The notes beneath the pieces were generated by a model. That model had not been told where the DNA came from. It did no database searches and saw only the letters and a program-made list of their open reading frames with translations. The translations under genes were made by a program, and so were the position numbers. This document shows, piece by piece, positions 1 through 12,742 of a stretch of DNA of 64,000 nucleotides (its first letter is position 1; each line of letters begins with the position of its first letter). The stretch comes from UBA668 sp041394605 (GTDB taxonomy: Bacteria > Actinomycetota > Acidimicrobiia > Acidimicrobiales > Ilumatobacteraceae): the NCBI GenBank assembly GCA_041394605.1, contig JAWKHX010000012.1:1-64000 (forward strand). Reading direction: 5' to 3'.

Positions 1-655
1 AGGCACGCCATCGTGGCCGTCACAAGGACGACGACACTCTGACTGTTTGTAAACCAACGGTTTCAGGTACTATTTCACTCCCCTCCCGGGGTGCTTTTCA
101 CCTTTCCCTCACGGTACTGGTTCACTATCGGTCGCCAAGGAATACTTAGACTTATGGGGTGGTCCCCACAGATTCACGCGGGTCTGCTCGGTCCCCGCGT
201 TACTTGGGATGACATGCGGAGGTTGCGTGCGTTTCGTATACGGGGCTGTTACCCACTACGGCCGGCCTTTCCAGAACCGTTCTACTACACAGCAACTTGG
301 TAACTCCGTGATCGATCTGGTGCTCGATCTCATGGTCCCACAACCCCGCGTCAGCAACGCCACCAGGCTTGACACTGACACGGTTTGGTCTCTTCCCGTT
401 TCGCTCGCCACTACTCAGGGAGTCGCGGTTGCTTTCCTTTCCTCGGGGTACTGAGATGTTTCAATTCCCCCGGTTCCCTCCTCCTGCCGTATGTGTTCGG
501 GCAGGGGTAACACCCCATGACGGGTGCTGGGTTTCCCCATTCGGACATCTGCGGATCGAGGCCTAGTCGACGGCTCCCCGCAGCTTTTCGCAGTCACTCA
601 CGTCCTTCATCGGTTCTTGGCGCCAAGGCATCCACCGTTGGCTCTTTGTAGCTTG
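1..655 (-). rRNA. 23S ribosomal RNA, 5' portion (partial)
   Basis: The minus strand carries the 5' end of a large-subunit rRNA. Near 620-650 the complement of the conserved start (ggtggatgccttgg) is visible, and no protein-like frame explains the region. The gene runs off the left edge of the window. The mature 5' end is estimated at about 650-655 from the usual distance to this motif, so it is uncertain by several bases. It lies downstream of the 16S gene in the same transcript. Confidence 0.93.
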
Positions 656-2486
<1,831 letters not shown>

Positions 2487-2790
2487 AATCTGTTCCGGAC
2501 GAGCCGGAACCGATTGGTTGAGAGCCGGGTGCATCGTGCGGGAATAGCGCACGTTGGTAGCACCCAGATCTGACTGAATTGCCACGGTTTGGGACCGTGG
2601 ACTTTGAATTGACAGACAGCATCCGACGTCGGCCAGAAGCCAACCTCGTTGCTGCCCGCACTGGCGTTCAGTCTTCTCTTCCGTTTTCAAGGAGCCGAAG
2701 GCCGCTGTTGCGAACCTCCGCTCGGGGCACTCGGCCACCCGTGAGTGGCTGTTGGTGCCTCTCCTTCGGGGCTTGAGGCCCGTCCGGAGC
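2487..2790 (-). other. 16S leader (transcribed, non-coding)
   Basis: About 300 bases separate the proposed rRNA start point from mature 16S. No credible protein gene is present. Three structures are visible: a 7-bp hairpin just upstream of 16S (arms 2492-2498 and 2504-2510), a 7-bp hairpin at about 2582-2600, and the 5' arm of the pre-16S stem (2670-2696). I did not recognise a convincing boxA antitermination element. Confidence 0.6.
2670..2696 (-). repeat. pre-16S processing stem, 5' arm
   Basis: Partner of 801-827 (25 of 27 positions pair). It lies about 185 bases upstream of the mature 16S 5' end. The pairing supports co-transcription of leader, 16S and spacer on the minus strand. Confidence 0.8.
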
Positions 2791-2798
2791 GAGATGCA

Positions 2799-2827
2799 AC
2801 GCTATCGCATCCCTTGGCGGGCATCAA
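2799..2827 (-). promoter_or_regulatory. Candidate rRNA operon promoter
   Basis: Read on the minus strand there is a TTGATG -35 box (2822-2827), a 17-base spacer and a TAGCGT -10 box (2799-2804). The -35 box overlaps the tyrS stop codon (2824-2826), so tyrS and the rRNA genes abut. Transcription would start near 2791. Both boxes fit the housekeeping sigma consensus reasonably; further promoters cannot be excluded. Confidence 0.5.
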
Positions 2828-4098
2828 CCTCCCGCGGAGAAATTTCCTACGACAAAGTCGCGCTTGCCCTTCCGAAGCAGGAGGAAACGGCCTCTGAGCA
2901 GGTCAGACGCGCCGATCAGCCCGTCTTCGTCGAGGACGCGATTTCCTGCCCGGACGGCCTTCTGGGCGAGCAGGCGGCCCACCTCGCTGTTGGACTTGGC
3001 CACGCCGGCGGCGGTGAGCAATTCGTGGACCCGCAGCCCCTCCAGCGATGCCGGCAGGCCAACGGCGGGCACTTCGGCGGCCACGATCTCCAATGCCTCC
3101 TCAGAGGCTTCCGTTGGGTCGCCGCCGAACAGCACAGCCGCAGCTTCCGCAGCGGCGGCTGCGGCCGCGGGGCCATGCACCAGGGCGGTCATCTCGTCGG
3201 CCAGGGCACGCTGGGCCACGCGTCGCTCGGGGGCCCCTTCGTGCTCGTCGACAAGGGCCAGCAGATCTTCCAGGGGCCGGAGGGACAGCATCTTCAGGTA
3301 CGTGGCGACCATCTGGTCGTCGGTCTGCACCCAGAACTGGCGGAACTGGTACGGAGAGGTACGGGCAGGATCGAGCCACACCGCGCCACTGACGGACTTC
3401 CCGAACTTGGCGCCGTCACTCTTCACCATCAACGGATGGGTGACGGCGAACGCCTGCTCGCCGAGGCGCCGCCGGATGAGCTCCACGCCCGCAGTGATGT
3501 TGCCCCACTGATCGCTGGCCCCGGCCTGCAACTCCACACCGTGCGCCTCGTACAGGTGGCGGAAGTCGTTGGCCTGCAGCAGCATGTAGCTGAACTCGGT
3601 GTAGCTGATGCCGTGCTCGCTCTCGATCCGGCTGCGCACGGAGTCCTTGGCGATCATCTGGTTGACCGTGAAGTGCTTGCCCACGTCGCGGAGGAACTCC
3701 AACATGGACACGCCCACCGTCCAGTCGGCGTTGTTGACCAGCGTCGCCTGCGTCGGCCCCGGCTCGAAGTCCAGCAGGCGGGACAGCTGGGCCTTGATGC
3801 ACTCGACGTTGTGGCGCAACGTGTCGTCGTCGAGCAGGTTGCGTTCCTCGCTGCGCCCGCCCGGGTCGCCGATCATCCCGGTGGCGCCGCCGGCCAGTGG
3901 GAACGGCCGGTGCCCGGCCATCTGGAAGCGGCGCATGAACAGCTGCCCCACGAGGTGCCCCACGTGCAGGGAATCCGCCGTGGGGTCGAAGCCGATGTAG
4001 AGCCCGATCGGCCCGGCAGCCAGGCGCGCCCGCAGCGCGTCGAGGTCGGTGCTGTCGTGCAGCAGCCCGCGTGCACGAAGGTCGTCGATCAGATCCAT
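2824..4098 (-). CDS. tyrS: Tyrosyl-tRNA synthetase
   Basis: Class I aminoacyl-tRNA synthetase that charges tRNA-Tyr in the cytoplasm; 424 residues, the normal length. The HIGH-type motif is HVGH (about residues 45-48) after GFDPTADSL, and the KMSKS loop appears as KFGKS near residue 230. The last 65 residues form an S4-like RNA-binding domain. The ATG at 4098 gives the family N-terminus (MDLIDDLRARGLL); longer upstream frames lack similarity. It is the last protein gene before the rRNA operon, and the argH-mpg-tyrS order matches other Actinomycetota. Confidence 0.97.
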   Translation of the reverse strand: MDLIDDLRARGLLHDSTDLDALRARLAAGPIGLYIGFDPTADSLHVGHLVGQLFMRRFQMAGHRPFPLAGGATGMIGDPGGRSEERNLLDDDTLRHNVECIKAQLSRLLDFEPGPTQATLVNNADWTVGVSMLEFLRDVGKHFTVNQMIAKDSVRSRIESEHGISYTEFSYMLLQANDFRHLYEAHGVELQAGASDQWGNITAGVELIRRRLGEQAFAVTHPLMVKSDGAKFGKSVSGAVWLDPARTSPYQFRQFWVQTDDQMVATYLKMLSLRPLEDLLALVDEHEGAPERRVAQRALADEMTALVHGPAAAAAAAEAAAVLFGGDPTEASEEALEIVAAEVPAVGLPASLEGLRVHELLTAAGVAKSNSEVGRLLAQKAVRAGNRVLDEDGLIGASDLLRGRFLLLRKGKRDFVVGNFSAGG

Positions 4099-4184
4099 AG
4101 GCCGTCCATGTTGCCAGGTCGACCGACGGAACCCACGGTGTTTGGCCGACCGACGCCCCTGCGTCGCAGCGATACTCTCCCGGC

Positions 4185-5243
4185 ATGGCCGACACCGGCG
4201 AGGTCCAGCAGATGTTCCGCGACTTCGCGGCCACCACGGCGGCCCGGGCACCGCTGTACGCGCGGCTCAGCACCGCCATCGCCGACGACCCCGACGTGGC
4301 CGGGCTGCTGCTGGCCGCGCCCCCGTCGCAGGGCATTCCGGTGCTGCTGTTCGCGGCGGTGCACGACCTGGTGCTGCGTGGGCACGCCCCGGAACTCGCC
4401 GCCCACTACCCGAACCTCGCTGCCCACCCCGCGGAGGGCGACCCGTGGCCGGCCTTCCGCGCGCTGTGCCGCCGTGAGGACGGTCTGCTGCGGACGCTGC
4501 TGGCCAGCCGCCACACGCAGACCAACGAGATCGGCCGCTGCGCCCTGTTCCTGCCGGCGTTCGGGTTGGTGGCTGCGGAGACGGCTGCGCCGATCGCCCA
4601 GGTGGACGTGGGCACCAGTGCCGGCCTGACGCTGCTCTGGCACCGTTACGGCTACCGCTACGAACCGGGTGGTGACGTGGGCCCGGACTCCTCGGTGGTG
4701 CTGCCGTGCAGTGTTCGCGGCGACGTGCCGCTGCCGGCGGCGCTACCGCCGCACGCCGCCGGCGTGGGGCTGGACCTGCAACCGATCGACGTCACCGACG
4801 ACGATGCGGTGCGGTGGCTTGAGGCCTGCTGCTGGCCCGACCAGGCCGACCGCTTCCACCGCCTGGAGGCTGCCGTGCGCATGGCGCGCACCGCGCCCCC
4901 TGACGTGCGGGCCGGTGATGCGGTGGCGGACGTGGCCGCGCTGGTGCGCGAGGCGGCGACGCGTGGTCACCCGGTGGTCACCACGAGCTGGGCGCTGTCC
5001 TACCTCAGCGAGGAGGGCCGCGGCGCGTTCGTGGCGGCGCTGGACGGCGTGGGCCGCGACCTCGACCTCTCGTGGGTCTCGCTGGAGAGCCCGCAGCAGG
5101 CCACAGGGCTACCGATTCCCACGGACGCGGCCACCGACCACCTCACCGTGCTCGGCCTGGTGACGTGGCGGGGCGGCACCCGCACGGCACACCGGCTGGG
5201 CACGGCGCACCCGCACGGCTACTGGCTGCACTGGGGGGCCTGA
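4185..5243 (+). CDS. DUF2332 family protein
   Basis: A 352-residue soluble protein of the DUF2332 family, whose function is unknown. Family-like features are an N-terminal FRDFA...PLYARL segment, a helical stretch with a PNL.AHPA motif near residues 75-80, and the central GTSAGL.LLWHRYGY motif (about 147-160), reminiscent of an SAM/nucleotide-binding loop. It is divergent from tyrS. A GATACT box (4171-4176) ends 8 bases before the ATG, suggesting a leaderless mRNA. Family assignment is by recall of the motif pattern. Confidence 0.85.
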   Translation: MADTGEVQQMFRDFAATTAARAPLYARLSTAIADDPDVAGLLLAAPPSQGIPVLLFAAVHDLVLRGHAPELAAHYPNLAAHPAEGDPWPAFRALCRREDGLLRTLLASRHTQTNEIGRCALFLPAFGLVAAETAAPIAQVDVGTSAGLTLLWHRYGYRYEPGGDVGPDSSVVLPCSVRGDVPLPAALPPHAAGVGLDLQPIDVTDDDAVRWLEACCWPDQADRFHRLEAAVRMARTAPPDVRAGDAVADVAALVREAATRGHPVVTTSWALSYLSEEGRGAFVAALDGVGRDLDLSWVSLESPQQATGLPIPTDAATDHLTVLGLVTWRGGTRTAHRLGTAHPHGYWLHWGA

Positions 5244-5246
5244 CGG

Positions 5247-6377
5247 TCAGCCGCTGTGCGGCCCCACCAGCTTGGCGTTGCGCCGCTGGATCTGCTCCAC
5301 CACGGCGCTGGCCCGGCCGACGATCAGCGGGTCCACCGGGCCGATGCGGTCCACGTCCTTGTTGGCGTAGGGCATGCGGTGCAGCACGTAGCGCATGGCG
5401 TTCAGCCGGGCCCGCTTCTTGCAGTCGCTCTTCACCAGGGTCCACGGTGCCACCGAAGTGTCCGTGTGCAGGAACATCGCCTCCTTGGCCGAGGTGTAGT
5501 CCTCCCACTTGTCCAGCGACGCCATGTCGATGGGCGACAGCTTCCACTGCTTCAGCGGGTGCTTCTTGCGCTCGGCGAAACGGCGGCGCTGCTCGGCGCG
5601 GCTGACGGAGAACCACAGCTTCACCAGGTGCACCCCGCTGCGCACCAGGTGGGCCTCGAACTCCGGAGCTTGGCGCATGAACTCGGCGTACTCGTCGTCG
5701 GTGCAGAAGCCCATCACGTGCTCCACGCCGGCCCGGTTGTACCAGGAGCGGTCGAACAGCACGATCTCGCCCGCGGTGGGCAGGTGCTGCACATATCGCT
5801 GGAAGTACCACTGCCCGCGCTCCTGCTCGGTGGGCTTCTCCAGCGCCACCACGCGGGCACCACGGGGGTTGAGGTGCTCCATGAACCGCTTGATGGTGCC
5901 GCCCTTGCCGGCGGCGTCGCGGCCTTCGAAGAGGATCACCAGGCGGGCGCCGGTCTCCTTCACCCAGGCCTGCAGCTTCAGCAACTCCACCTGCAGTTGG
6001 TACTTCTGGGCCTCGTAGGTCTTGCGCGACAGCAGGTTGCGGTAGGGGTAGACGGCGTCCTGCCAGCCGTCCACCAACTCGTCGTCGGGGCTCATCGGCG
6101 GCACGCCGAAGACGATCTCGTCCTCCACGTCGATGGCGGCGCGAACGTCGTCCACCTCGTCGGCGGAGGTGCCGGCCAGCACGGCCTGCAGCCACATCGC
6201 CACGGACTCCAGCTCGTCTTTGTCGGCGGTGCGCAGCACGTCGCGGATGGCGCTGACCTTGGCCAGGCGTGCCGCCTCCGTGGCGCGGCCGATCTCGAAC
6301 TGCTCGATGCCTGCGGTGGTGAGCACCGGCGAACGGTCGCCCTGCACCACCCGCCGTGGTGCCGCCTTCTTGGCCAT
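5247..6377 (-). CDS. ppk2: Polyphosphate kinase 2
   Basis: PPK2-family kinase, 376 residues, transferring phosphate between polyphosphate and nucleotides (usually GDP or ADP). Walker A GRDAAGKGG is at about residues 152-160, and the Walker B/lid motif DRSWYNRAGVE starts near residue 209. The KKHPLKQWKLSPID region is also typical of the family. The ATG at 6377 is chosen because a GGAGGGG ribosome site sits about 8 bases upstream; an in-frame start further upstream lacks similarity. It ends three bases from the convergent DUF2332 gene. Nucleotide preference cannot be told from sequence. Confidence 0.93.
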   Translation of the reverse strand: MAKKAAPRRVVQGDRSPVLTTAGIEQFEIGRATEAARLAKVSAIRDVLRTADKDELESVAMWLQAVLAGTSADEVDDVRAAIDVEDEIVFGVPPMSPDDELVDGWQDAVYPYRNLLSRKTYEAQKYQLQVELLKLQAWVKETGARLVILFEGRDAAGKGGTIKRFMEHLNPRGARVVALEKPTEQERGQWYFQRYVQHLPTAGEIVLFDRSWYNRAGVEHVMGFCTDDEYAEFMRQAPEFEAHLVRSGVHLVKLWFSVSRAEQRRRFAERKKHPLKQWKLSPIDMASLDKWEDYTSAKEAMFLHTDTSVAPWTLVKSDCKKRARLNAMRYVLHRMPYANKDVDRIGPVDPLIVGRASAVVEQIQRRNAKLVGPHSG

Positions 6378-6452
6378 CGCGCTTCCCCTCCGTCCGGCCG
6401 ACAATGTTGCAGGAACGCTAGGCCACCGGTGCACCGCGGTGGTAGGGCCGAA

Positions 6453-6910
6453 CTACCCCGCCAGCCAGCGGCGCGGCCAATCCGCCGCCTTGGTGATGCC
6501 GATGCGGGGTCACCAGGTGCGGGCGCGGCGGCACGTGACCGTCGTCGTACAGCTCGGCCTAGCGCCCGTTCCATGAGCGGTCGATCTCCAACTCACGGCA
6601 CAGCCGGCCCGGGCCGGTGGTGCGGCGGGCATCGATGCCGTCCACCACGACGGAGCGGATCAACACCGCCTGCCCGTCGCCCGCAGCTCCGGTGACCAGG
6701 TTGAGGCAGTGGTGCATGCCGTAGATCAGGTACACGTACCAGTGCCCCGGGGGCCCGAACATGGGCGCGTTGCGCTCCGTGGGGCCACGGAACGAGTGGC
6801 TGGCGGGGTCGTCGCGCGTGTACGCCTCGACCTCGGTGATGCGGGCGAGGTGCGGTCCGAGCCTGGCCACCTTGTGCAGCAGGTCCGGCGCCACCATCGT
6901 GGCGTCGCGC

Positions 6911-6939
<29 letters not shown>
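6453..6939 (-). pseudogene. mpg: 3-methyladenine DNA glycosylase (MPG/AAG family), disrupted
   Basis: The frame from 6939 encodes recognisable MPG sequence (ITEVEAYTRDDPASHSFRG, FGPPGHWYVYLIYGMHHCLN, GPGRLCRELEIDRSWNG), but an in-frame TAG (6559-6561) ends it at 126 residues, where the family has about 190-200. Beyond the stop the same frame continues with AELYDDGHVPPRPHLVTP, then a frameshift near 6500-6507 leads to IGITKAADWPRRWLAG and a stop at 6453. Two independent lesions suggest a pseudogene, although consensus errors occur elsewhere in this window. It overlaps the argH stop; the real start is unclear. The intact enzyme removes alkylated bases from DNA. Confidence 0.75.
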
Positions 6940-8307
<1,368 letters not shown>

Positions 8308-8311
<4 letters not shown>

Positions 8312-8775
8312 GACAGCCCCGCCAGGTCACGCAGGATCGCGGTGAGCGCCGCGCCGCCGAGGTCCTCCTCGGCGACGCACAGCAGGGTGTCGTCGCCGGC
8401 GACGGTGCCGAGGAGGCCGGCCATGCCGCTGCGGTCCAGCGCGCTGCCGACCACGTGGGCACATCCGGGTGGCGTGCGCAGCACCACGAGGTTGCCGCTG
8501 TTGCGGACCTCGGCCACCCACTCCCCCATCACCCGGCGCAACTGGTCCTCCGGTGCCAGCCGGTTGGGCTCGTACTCGGGGATGGCGTACACGGTGTCGC
8601 CGCCGGGCACCCGAACCTTCACCGCACCGAGGTCCTCGAGGTCGCGGGACACGGTGGCCTGGGTGGCGGTGATGCCCTCGTCGGCGAGGAGGTCCACGAG
8701 TTGGGGCTGGTTGGTGACGGCATGGCGGGCCACCAGTTTGGCGATGGCCTGCTGGCGCTGAACCTTGGACGACAT
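8308..8775 (-). CDS. argR: Arginine repressor
   Basis: ArgR/AhrC family, 155 residues: an N-terminal winged helix (about 1-75, with QPQLVDLLADEGITATQATVSRDLEDLGAVK-like helices) and a C-terminal hexamerisation and arginine-binding domain with the GDDTLL motif near residue 130. With arginine bound, the family represses arginine synthesis genes. A matching ARG box overlaps the argC promoter (12757-12770). Its ATG shares one base with the argF stop (TGATG). Confidence 0.93.
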
Positions 8776-9668
8776 CAGCGGACCCCCAGGAGGAACGCCA
8801 TCAGCCCGCGTGCCGCGTGCATGCGGTTGTGGGCCTGGCGGATGACATGGCTCTGCGGGCCGTCGATGACCTCGGCGGCCACCTCGTAGCCGCGGTAGGC
8901 CGGCAGGCAGTGGTAGAACCCGGCGCCGGGCGCGGCGAGCGCCATCATCGCCGGATCCACGGTGTAGCCCTCGAACACCTTCACCCGCTCGGCCTTCTCG
9001 GCCTCCTGTCCCATCGACGTCCAGGTGTCGGTGTGCACGGCCAGCGCGCCACCCACGGCGTCGGCGGCGCGGTGCACCTGGCGCACCTGCCCGGCCCCCA
9101 GCGAGTTCAGCCGTTCCAGTTCGGCGGCGTCGGCGCAGTAGCCCACGGGGCAGCCCAGCGACACGTCGGCGCCCAGCAGCACACAGGCTTCGGCCAGCGA
9201 GCGGGACACGTTGTTGTAGTCGCCCACGTAGGCGACGGTGTGGCCGGCGAGGTCGCCGTGGACCTGCTGCATGGTCAGCACGTCGGCCAGTGCCTGCAGC
9301 GGGTGCAGTGGTCGCTGAGCATGTTGACCACGGGCACGTCGCTGACGGCGGCCATGCGCTCCACCACGGAGTGCTGGAACACGGGCGGCGAGCATGCCGT
9401 GGTAGCCGGCCATCACGCGGGTGACGTCCTCCACGGTCTCGCGCACGTCCAGGCCGACCTCCTCGCCGCGGGTGTAGACGGGGTGGCCGCCGAGTTGCAC
9501 CACCGCCATCTCCATCGAGTGGCGGGTGCGGTTGGACGGCTTCTCGAAGATCAGGGCGACACCCTGGCCGGCCAGCGGGGTGGGCAGGTCGGCGCGCTCG
9601 GCGAGCGCGATCACGTCACGCAGTTCGCCGGCCGTCAGTTCGGTGATGTCGAGGAAGTGGCGGGTCAT
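8775..9668 (-). CDS. argF: Ornithine carbamoyltransferase (two frameshifts)
   Basis: Converts ornithine and carbamoyl phosphate to citrulline. Both ends are in one frame: the carbamoyl-phosphate loop FEKPSNRTRHS near residue 44 and FYHCLPAYRGYEV near the C-terminus. About 75 bases in the middle are in another frame, where VFQHSVVERMAAVSDVPVVN can be read. The shifts lie near 9379-9385 (about two bases lost in a CGCG context) and 9303-9309 (one C lost). They compensate, so the reading frame recovers, but the wrong segment would remove part of the fold. Sequencing error is more likely than loss of an essential step. The ATG overlaps the argD stop (ATGA). Confidence 0.88.
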   Translation of the reverse strand: MTRHFLDITELTAGELRDVIALAERADLPTPLAGQGVALIFEKPSNRTRHSMEMAVVQLGGHPVYTRGEEVGLDVRETVEDVTRVMAGYHGMLAARVPALRGGAHGRRQRRARGQHAQRPLHPLQALADVLTMQQVHGDLAGHTVAYVGDYNNVSRSLAEACVLLGADVSLGCPVGYCADAAELERLNSLGAGQVRQVHRAADAVGGALAVHTDTWTSMGQEAEKAERVKVFEGYTVDPAMMALAAPGAGFYHCLPAYRGYEVAAEVIDGPQSHVIRQAHNRMHAARGLMAFLLGVR

Positions 9669-10867
9669 GCGGGCAGGTGCTCCTGGATGGCGAGTGCAAG
9701 GATGGCCACGGCCTCGTCGATCTCGGCGGACGAGACGGTGATCGGCGGAGCGAGACGCAACGCCGTGGGCGTGACCGCGTTGGTGACCAGGCCGTGCTCC
9801 AGCGCCCAGGCGTACACGGCCTTGGCGTCGATGCCGTCGGCCAGTTCGGCGGCCAGCAGCAGGCCCACACCGCGTACGGACGCCACGCCGGGCACCGCCC
9901 GCAGCTTGCCGACCAGTTCCTCGCCGCGTTGGCGGGCCAGGTGCGGCGCGTCGATGCGGTGCATCTCCTGCAGCACGGCGTTGGCGGCCGCGGTGGCGAT
10001 GGCGGTGCCGGAGTAGGTGCTGCCGTGGTCGCCCGGGCGGAACAGGCCGGCCACCTCGGTGCGGGCCCACACGGCGCCGATGGGGAACCCGTTGCCCAGC
10101 GCCTTGGCCATGGTGACGACGTCGGGCACGATGCCGGCGTGCTGGAAGCCGAACCACTCGCCGGTGCGGCCGAAGCCGGTCTGGATCTCGTCCATGATCA
10201 GCAGCAGCCCGCGCTCGTCGCACAACTGCCGCACGGCGCGCAGGTAGCCGGGGTCGGCGGGCAGCACGCCGCCCTCGCCCTGCACGGGCTCCAGCAGCAC
10301 GGCGGCCACCGTGGTGTCCACCGCCGCAGCCAGCGCGTCGATGTCGTTGAACGTGGCGTGACGGAAGCCGTCGGGCATCGGGTGGAACGGCTCGTGCTTG
10401 GCCGGCTGCCCGGTGGCCGCCAGGGTCGCCAGCGTGCGCCCGTGGAAGCTGCCGTAGGCGCTGACGACGGCGTGCCGGCCGCGTCCGCCGAACTTGCGGG
10501 CCAGCTTCAGCGCGGCCTCGTTGGCCTCTGCGCCGCTGTTGCAGAAGAAGACCTGCCCGCCTTCGCCGGTGACTTCGGCCAGCAGGGAGTTGAGCCGGAT
10601 GGCGGCCTCGGTGGCCACCGGGTTGGCGAAGAGGTTGCTGACGTGCAGCAGGGTGTTGGCCTGGGTGCAGATGGCCTCGGCGACCACCGGGTTGGCATGG
10701 CCCAGCGAGGTGACGGCCAGGCCGCACAGGAAGTCCAGGTAGCGGCGGCCCTCGGTGTCCCACAGCACGGTGCCCTGGCCGCGCTCGAACATCACCTGGG
10801 GGGCGCCGAACACCGGCATGAACGGGCAGTGCCCGTGCCCGTCGGTGGTGAATGCGTGTGAGCTCAT
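9665..10867 (-). CDS. argD: Acetylornithine aminotransferase
   Basis: PLP-dependent class III aminotransferase, 400 residues, making N-acetylornithine from N-acetylglutamate semialdehyde. The FFCNSGAEANEAALKLAR motif (around residue 105), LLIMDEIQTGFGRTG and VVTMAKALGNGFPIG (PLP-binding lysine in AKALGNG) are clear. It sits between argB and argF with ATGA overlaps on both sides. In some bacteria ArgD also acts in lysine synthesis; that cannot be judged here. Confidence 0.96.
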   Translation of the reverse strand: MSSHAFTTDGHGHCPFMPVFGAPQVMFERGQGTVLWDTEGRRYLDFLCGLAVTSLGHANPVVAEAICTQANTLLHVSNLFANPVATEAAIRLNSLLAEVTGEGGQVFFCNSGAEANEAALKLARKFGGRGRHAVVSAYGSFHGRTLATLAATGQPAKHEPFHPMPDGFRHATFNDIDALAAAVDTTVAAVLLEPVQGEGGVLPADPGYLRAVRQLCDERGLLLIMDEIQTGFGRTGEWFGFQHAGIVPDVVTMAKALGNGFPIGAVWARTEVAGLFRPGDHGSTYSGTAIATAAANAVLQEMHRIDAPHLARQRGEELVGKLRAVPGVASVRGVGLLLAAELADGIDAKAVYAWALEHGLVTNAVTPTALRLAPPITVSSAEIDEAVAILALAIQEHLPA

Positions 10868-11724
10868 CTGACCATCGTTCCGATCCCCTCGTCGGTGAAG
10901 AACTCGAGCAGCAGCACGTGAGGGATACGGCCGTCGAGGATGTGCGCCCGGCGGACACCGGCCCGCACGGCGGCGACGCAGCTCTCCACCTTCGGGATCA
11001 TCCCTCCGGCGATGGTGCCGTCGGCCATCAGCGCGTCCAGTTCGTCGGGCGTGGTCTGGCGTATCAGGCTGGCGGCGTCGTCGACGACGCGACGCAGGCC
11101 CTCGATGTCCGTCAGGTAGACCAGCTTCTCCGCCCCCAGGGCTTCGGCAATGCGCCCGGCCACGGTGTCGGCATTGATGTTGTAGGCCTGCCCGGTGTCG
11201 TCGGTGCCGATGGTGGCGACGACGGGGATGAAGCCTTCGTCCAGCAGGCCCTGGAGGATGCCCGGGTTGACCGCCACCACGTCGCCGACGAAGCCGAGTT
11301 CGGGGTCGCGGGCCGTGGCCCGGATGAGCCCGGCGTCCTCGCCGCTGACGCCGATGGCGAGCGGGCCGTGCACGTTGATGGCGCTCACCAGCTGCGGGTT
11401 GACCTGGCCGACCAGCACCATGCGGGCGATGTCCACCGTCTCGGCGTCCGTGACCCGCAGGCCGTTGCGAAACTCGGTGACCTTGCCCAGCCGCGACATC
11501 AGGTCGCTGATCTGCGGCCCACCACCGTGCACCACCACCGGGCGCATGCCCACTTGGCGCATGAGCACGATGTCCTGGGCGAACAGCGCCAGCGCGTCGT
11601 CCTCGCTGGCGCCGGCCAGCGCGTTGCCGCCGTACTTCACCACCACGACCTGCCCGGCGAACCGCCGGATGTAGGGCAGCGCCTCGACCAGCACCGCTGC
11701 CTTGTCGGCTGCCGTGGCGGTCAC
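10864..11724 (-). CDS. argB: Acetylglutamate kinase
   Basis: Amino-acid kinase family, 286 residues, phosphorylating N-acetylglutamate, normally the arginine-inhibited step. Visible motifs are VVVKYGGNAL (near residue 27), VVVHGGGPQI (near 67), LVGQVNPQLV and GGMIPKVESC near the C-terminus. A GTG start at 11724 overlaps the argC stop as GTGA and gives the normal length. Neighbours are argC and argD; argJ, usually between argC and argB in this phylum, is absent, so acetylglutamate must come from an enzyme encoded elsewhere. Confidence 0.96.
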   Translation of the reverse strand: MTATAADKAAVLVEALPYIRRFAGQVVVVKYGGNALAGASEDDALALFAQDIVLMRQVGMRPVVVHGGGPQISDLMSRLGKVTEFRNGLRVTDAETVDIARMVLVGQVNPQLVSAINVHGPLAIGVSGEDAGLIRATARDPELGFVGDVVAVNPGILQGLLDEGFIPVVATIGTDDTGQAYNINADTVAGRIAEALGAEKLVYLTDIEGLRRVVDDAASLIRQTTPDELDALMADGTIAGGMIPKVESCVAAVRAGVRRAHILDGRIPHVLLLEFFTDEGIGTMVR

Positions 11725-12734
11725 GGATAGAGCCCGACTCGTGAGAGGCCGGCGGTTTCCGGCAGGCCGAGGGCGACGTTGGCGGCCTGGACGGCGCCGC
11801 CGGAGGCGCCCTTGGCCAGGTTGTCGATGGCGCAGATGGCCATCACGGTGCCGGTGCGCTGGTCGAAGCGGACGGTCAGGTGGGCGGCGTTGCTGCCCAG
11901 CGTCGCCTTCGTGCTGGGCGAGGCGTCGGACACCACCACGAACGGCTCGCCGGCGTAGGCGTCGGCCAACGCGGCCAGCAGCGTGGCGGTGCTGACGTCC
12001 GCGGCAGGGCGGGCGTAGCAGGTGGCCAGGATGCCCCGGTTCATCGGGGCGAGGTGGGGGGTGAACAGCACCTGGGCGCCGACCTCCTGCTCGATCTCCG
12101 GTGTGTGGCGGTGGTCCAGCAGGCCGTATGCGGTGACGTCCTCGTCGGCCGAGCAGAACAGCGACGTGTGCTTCAGGCCGCGGCCGGCGCCGCTGATGCC
12201 CGTGATGCTGTTGACGACGATGCCGCTGGCTTCCACCAGGCCACGCTCCACCAGCGGGGCCAGCGCCAGCGTGGCGGCGGTGACGTGGCAGCCCGGCGTG
12301 GCCACCAGGCCGGCACCCTTCAGCGCCGCACGGTGCCGCTCGGGCAGGCCGTACACGGCGTCGGCCAGCAGACCGGGCTGGTCGTGGGTGAAGCCGTACC
12401 ACTGCGGGTACAGCGAGGCGTCCTTCAGCCGGTAGGCGGCGGACAGGTCCACCACGCAGCCCACCGTGCCGACCAGTTGTGGTGCCAGCGCCATGCTGGC
12501 CTCGTGGGGCAGGCCGAGAAACACCACGTCCAGCCCCTCGGCCCGTGCGGGGTCGAACGCCTCGAACACCAGGTCCGGGTAGCGGGCGGCCAGGCTGGGG
12601 TACAGCGACGCGGCGCGCACCCCCGCCTGGGTGTCGCCCGTGGCGTAGACCACCTCGAGGTCTGGGTGCTGGGCAATGGTCCGCAGCAGTTCGGCGCCGG
12701 TGTACCCGGACGCCCCGATGATGCCGGCTCGCAT
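11721..12734 (-). CDS. argC: N-acetyl-gamma-glutamyl-phosphate reductase
   Basis: NADPH-dependent reductase, 337 residues, third step of arginine synthesis. The N-terminal GASGYTGAELLR nucleotide-binding loop (7-18) and the active-site cysteine in TPGCHVTA (near residue 146) are present. It is the first gene of the arg operon. The ATG lies 8 bases after a TATAGT -10 box, so the mRNA is probably leaderless. An ARG box covers the -35/spacer region. Confidence 0.97.
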   Translation of the reverse strand: MRAGIIGASGYTGAELLRTIAQHPDLEVVYATGDTQAGVRAASLYPSLAARYPDLVFEAFDPARAEGLDVVFLGLPHEASMALAPQLVGTVGCVVDLSAAYRLKDASLYPQWYGFTHDQPGLLADAVYGLPERHRAALKGAGLVATPGCHVTAATLALAPLVERGLVEASGIVVNSITGISGAGRGLKHTSLFCSADEDVTAYGLLDHRHTPEIEQEVGAQVLFTPHLAPMNRGILATCYARPAADVSTATLLAALADAYAGEPFVVVSDASPSTKATLGSNAAHLTVRFDQRTGTVMAICAIDNLAKGASGGAVQAANVALGLPETAGLSRVGLYP

Positions 12735-12742
12735 GACGCATG

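Noticed and set aside
2752..4629. 625-codon plus-strand frame opposite tyrS
   Set aside because: It is the antisense shadow of tyrS; its sequence is low complexity and resembles no protein, while tyrS has all class I motifs.
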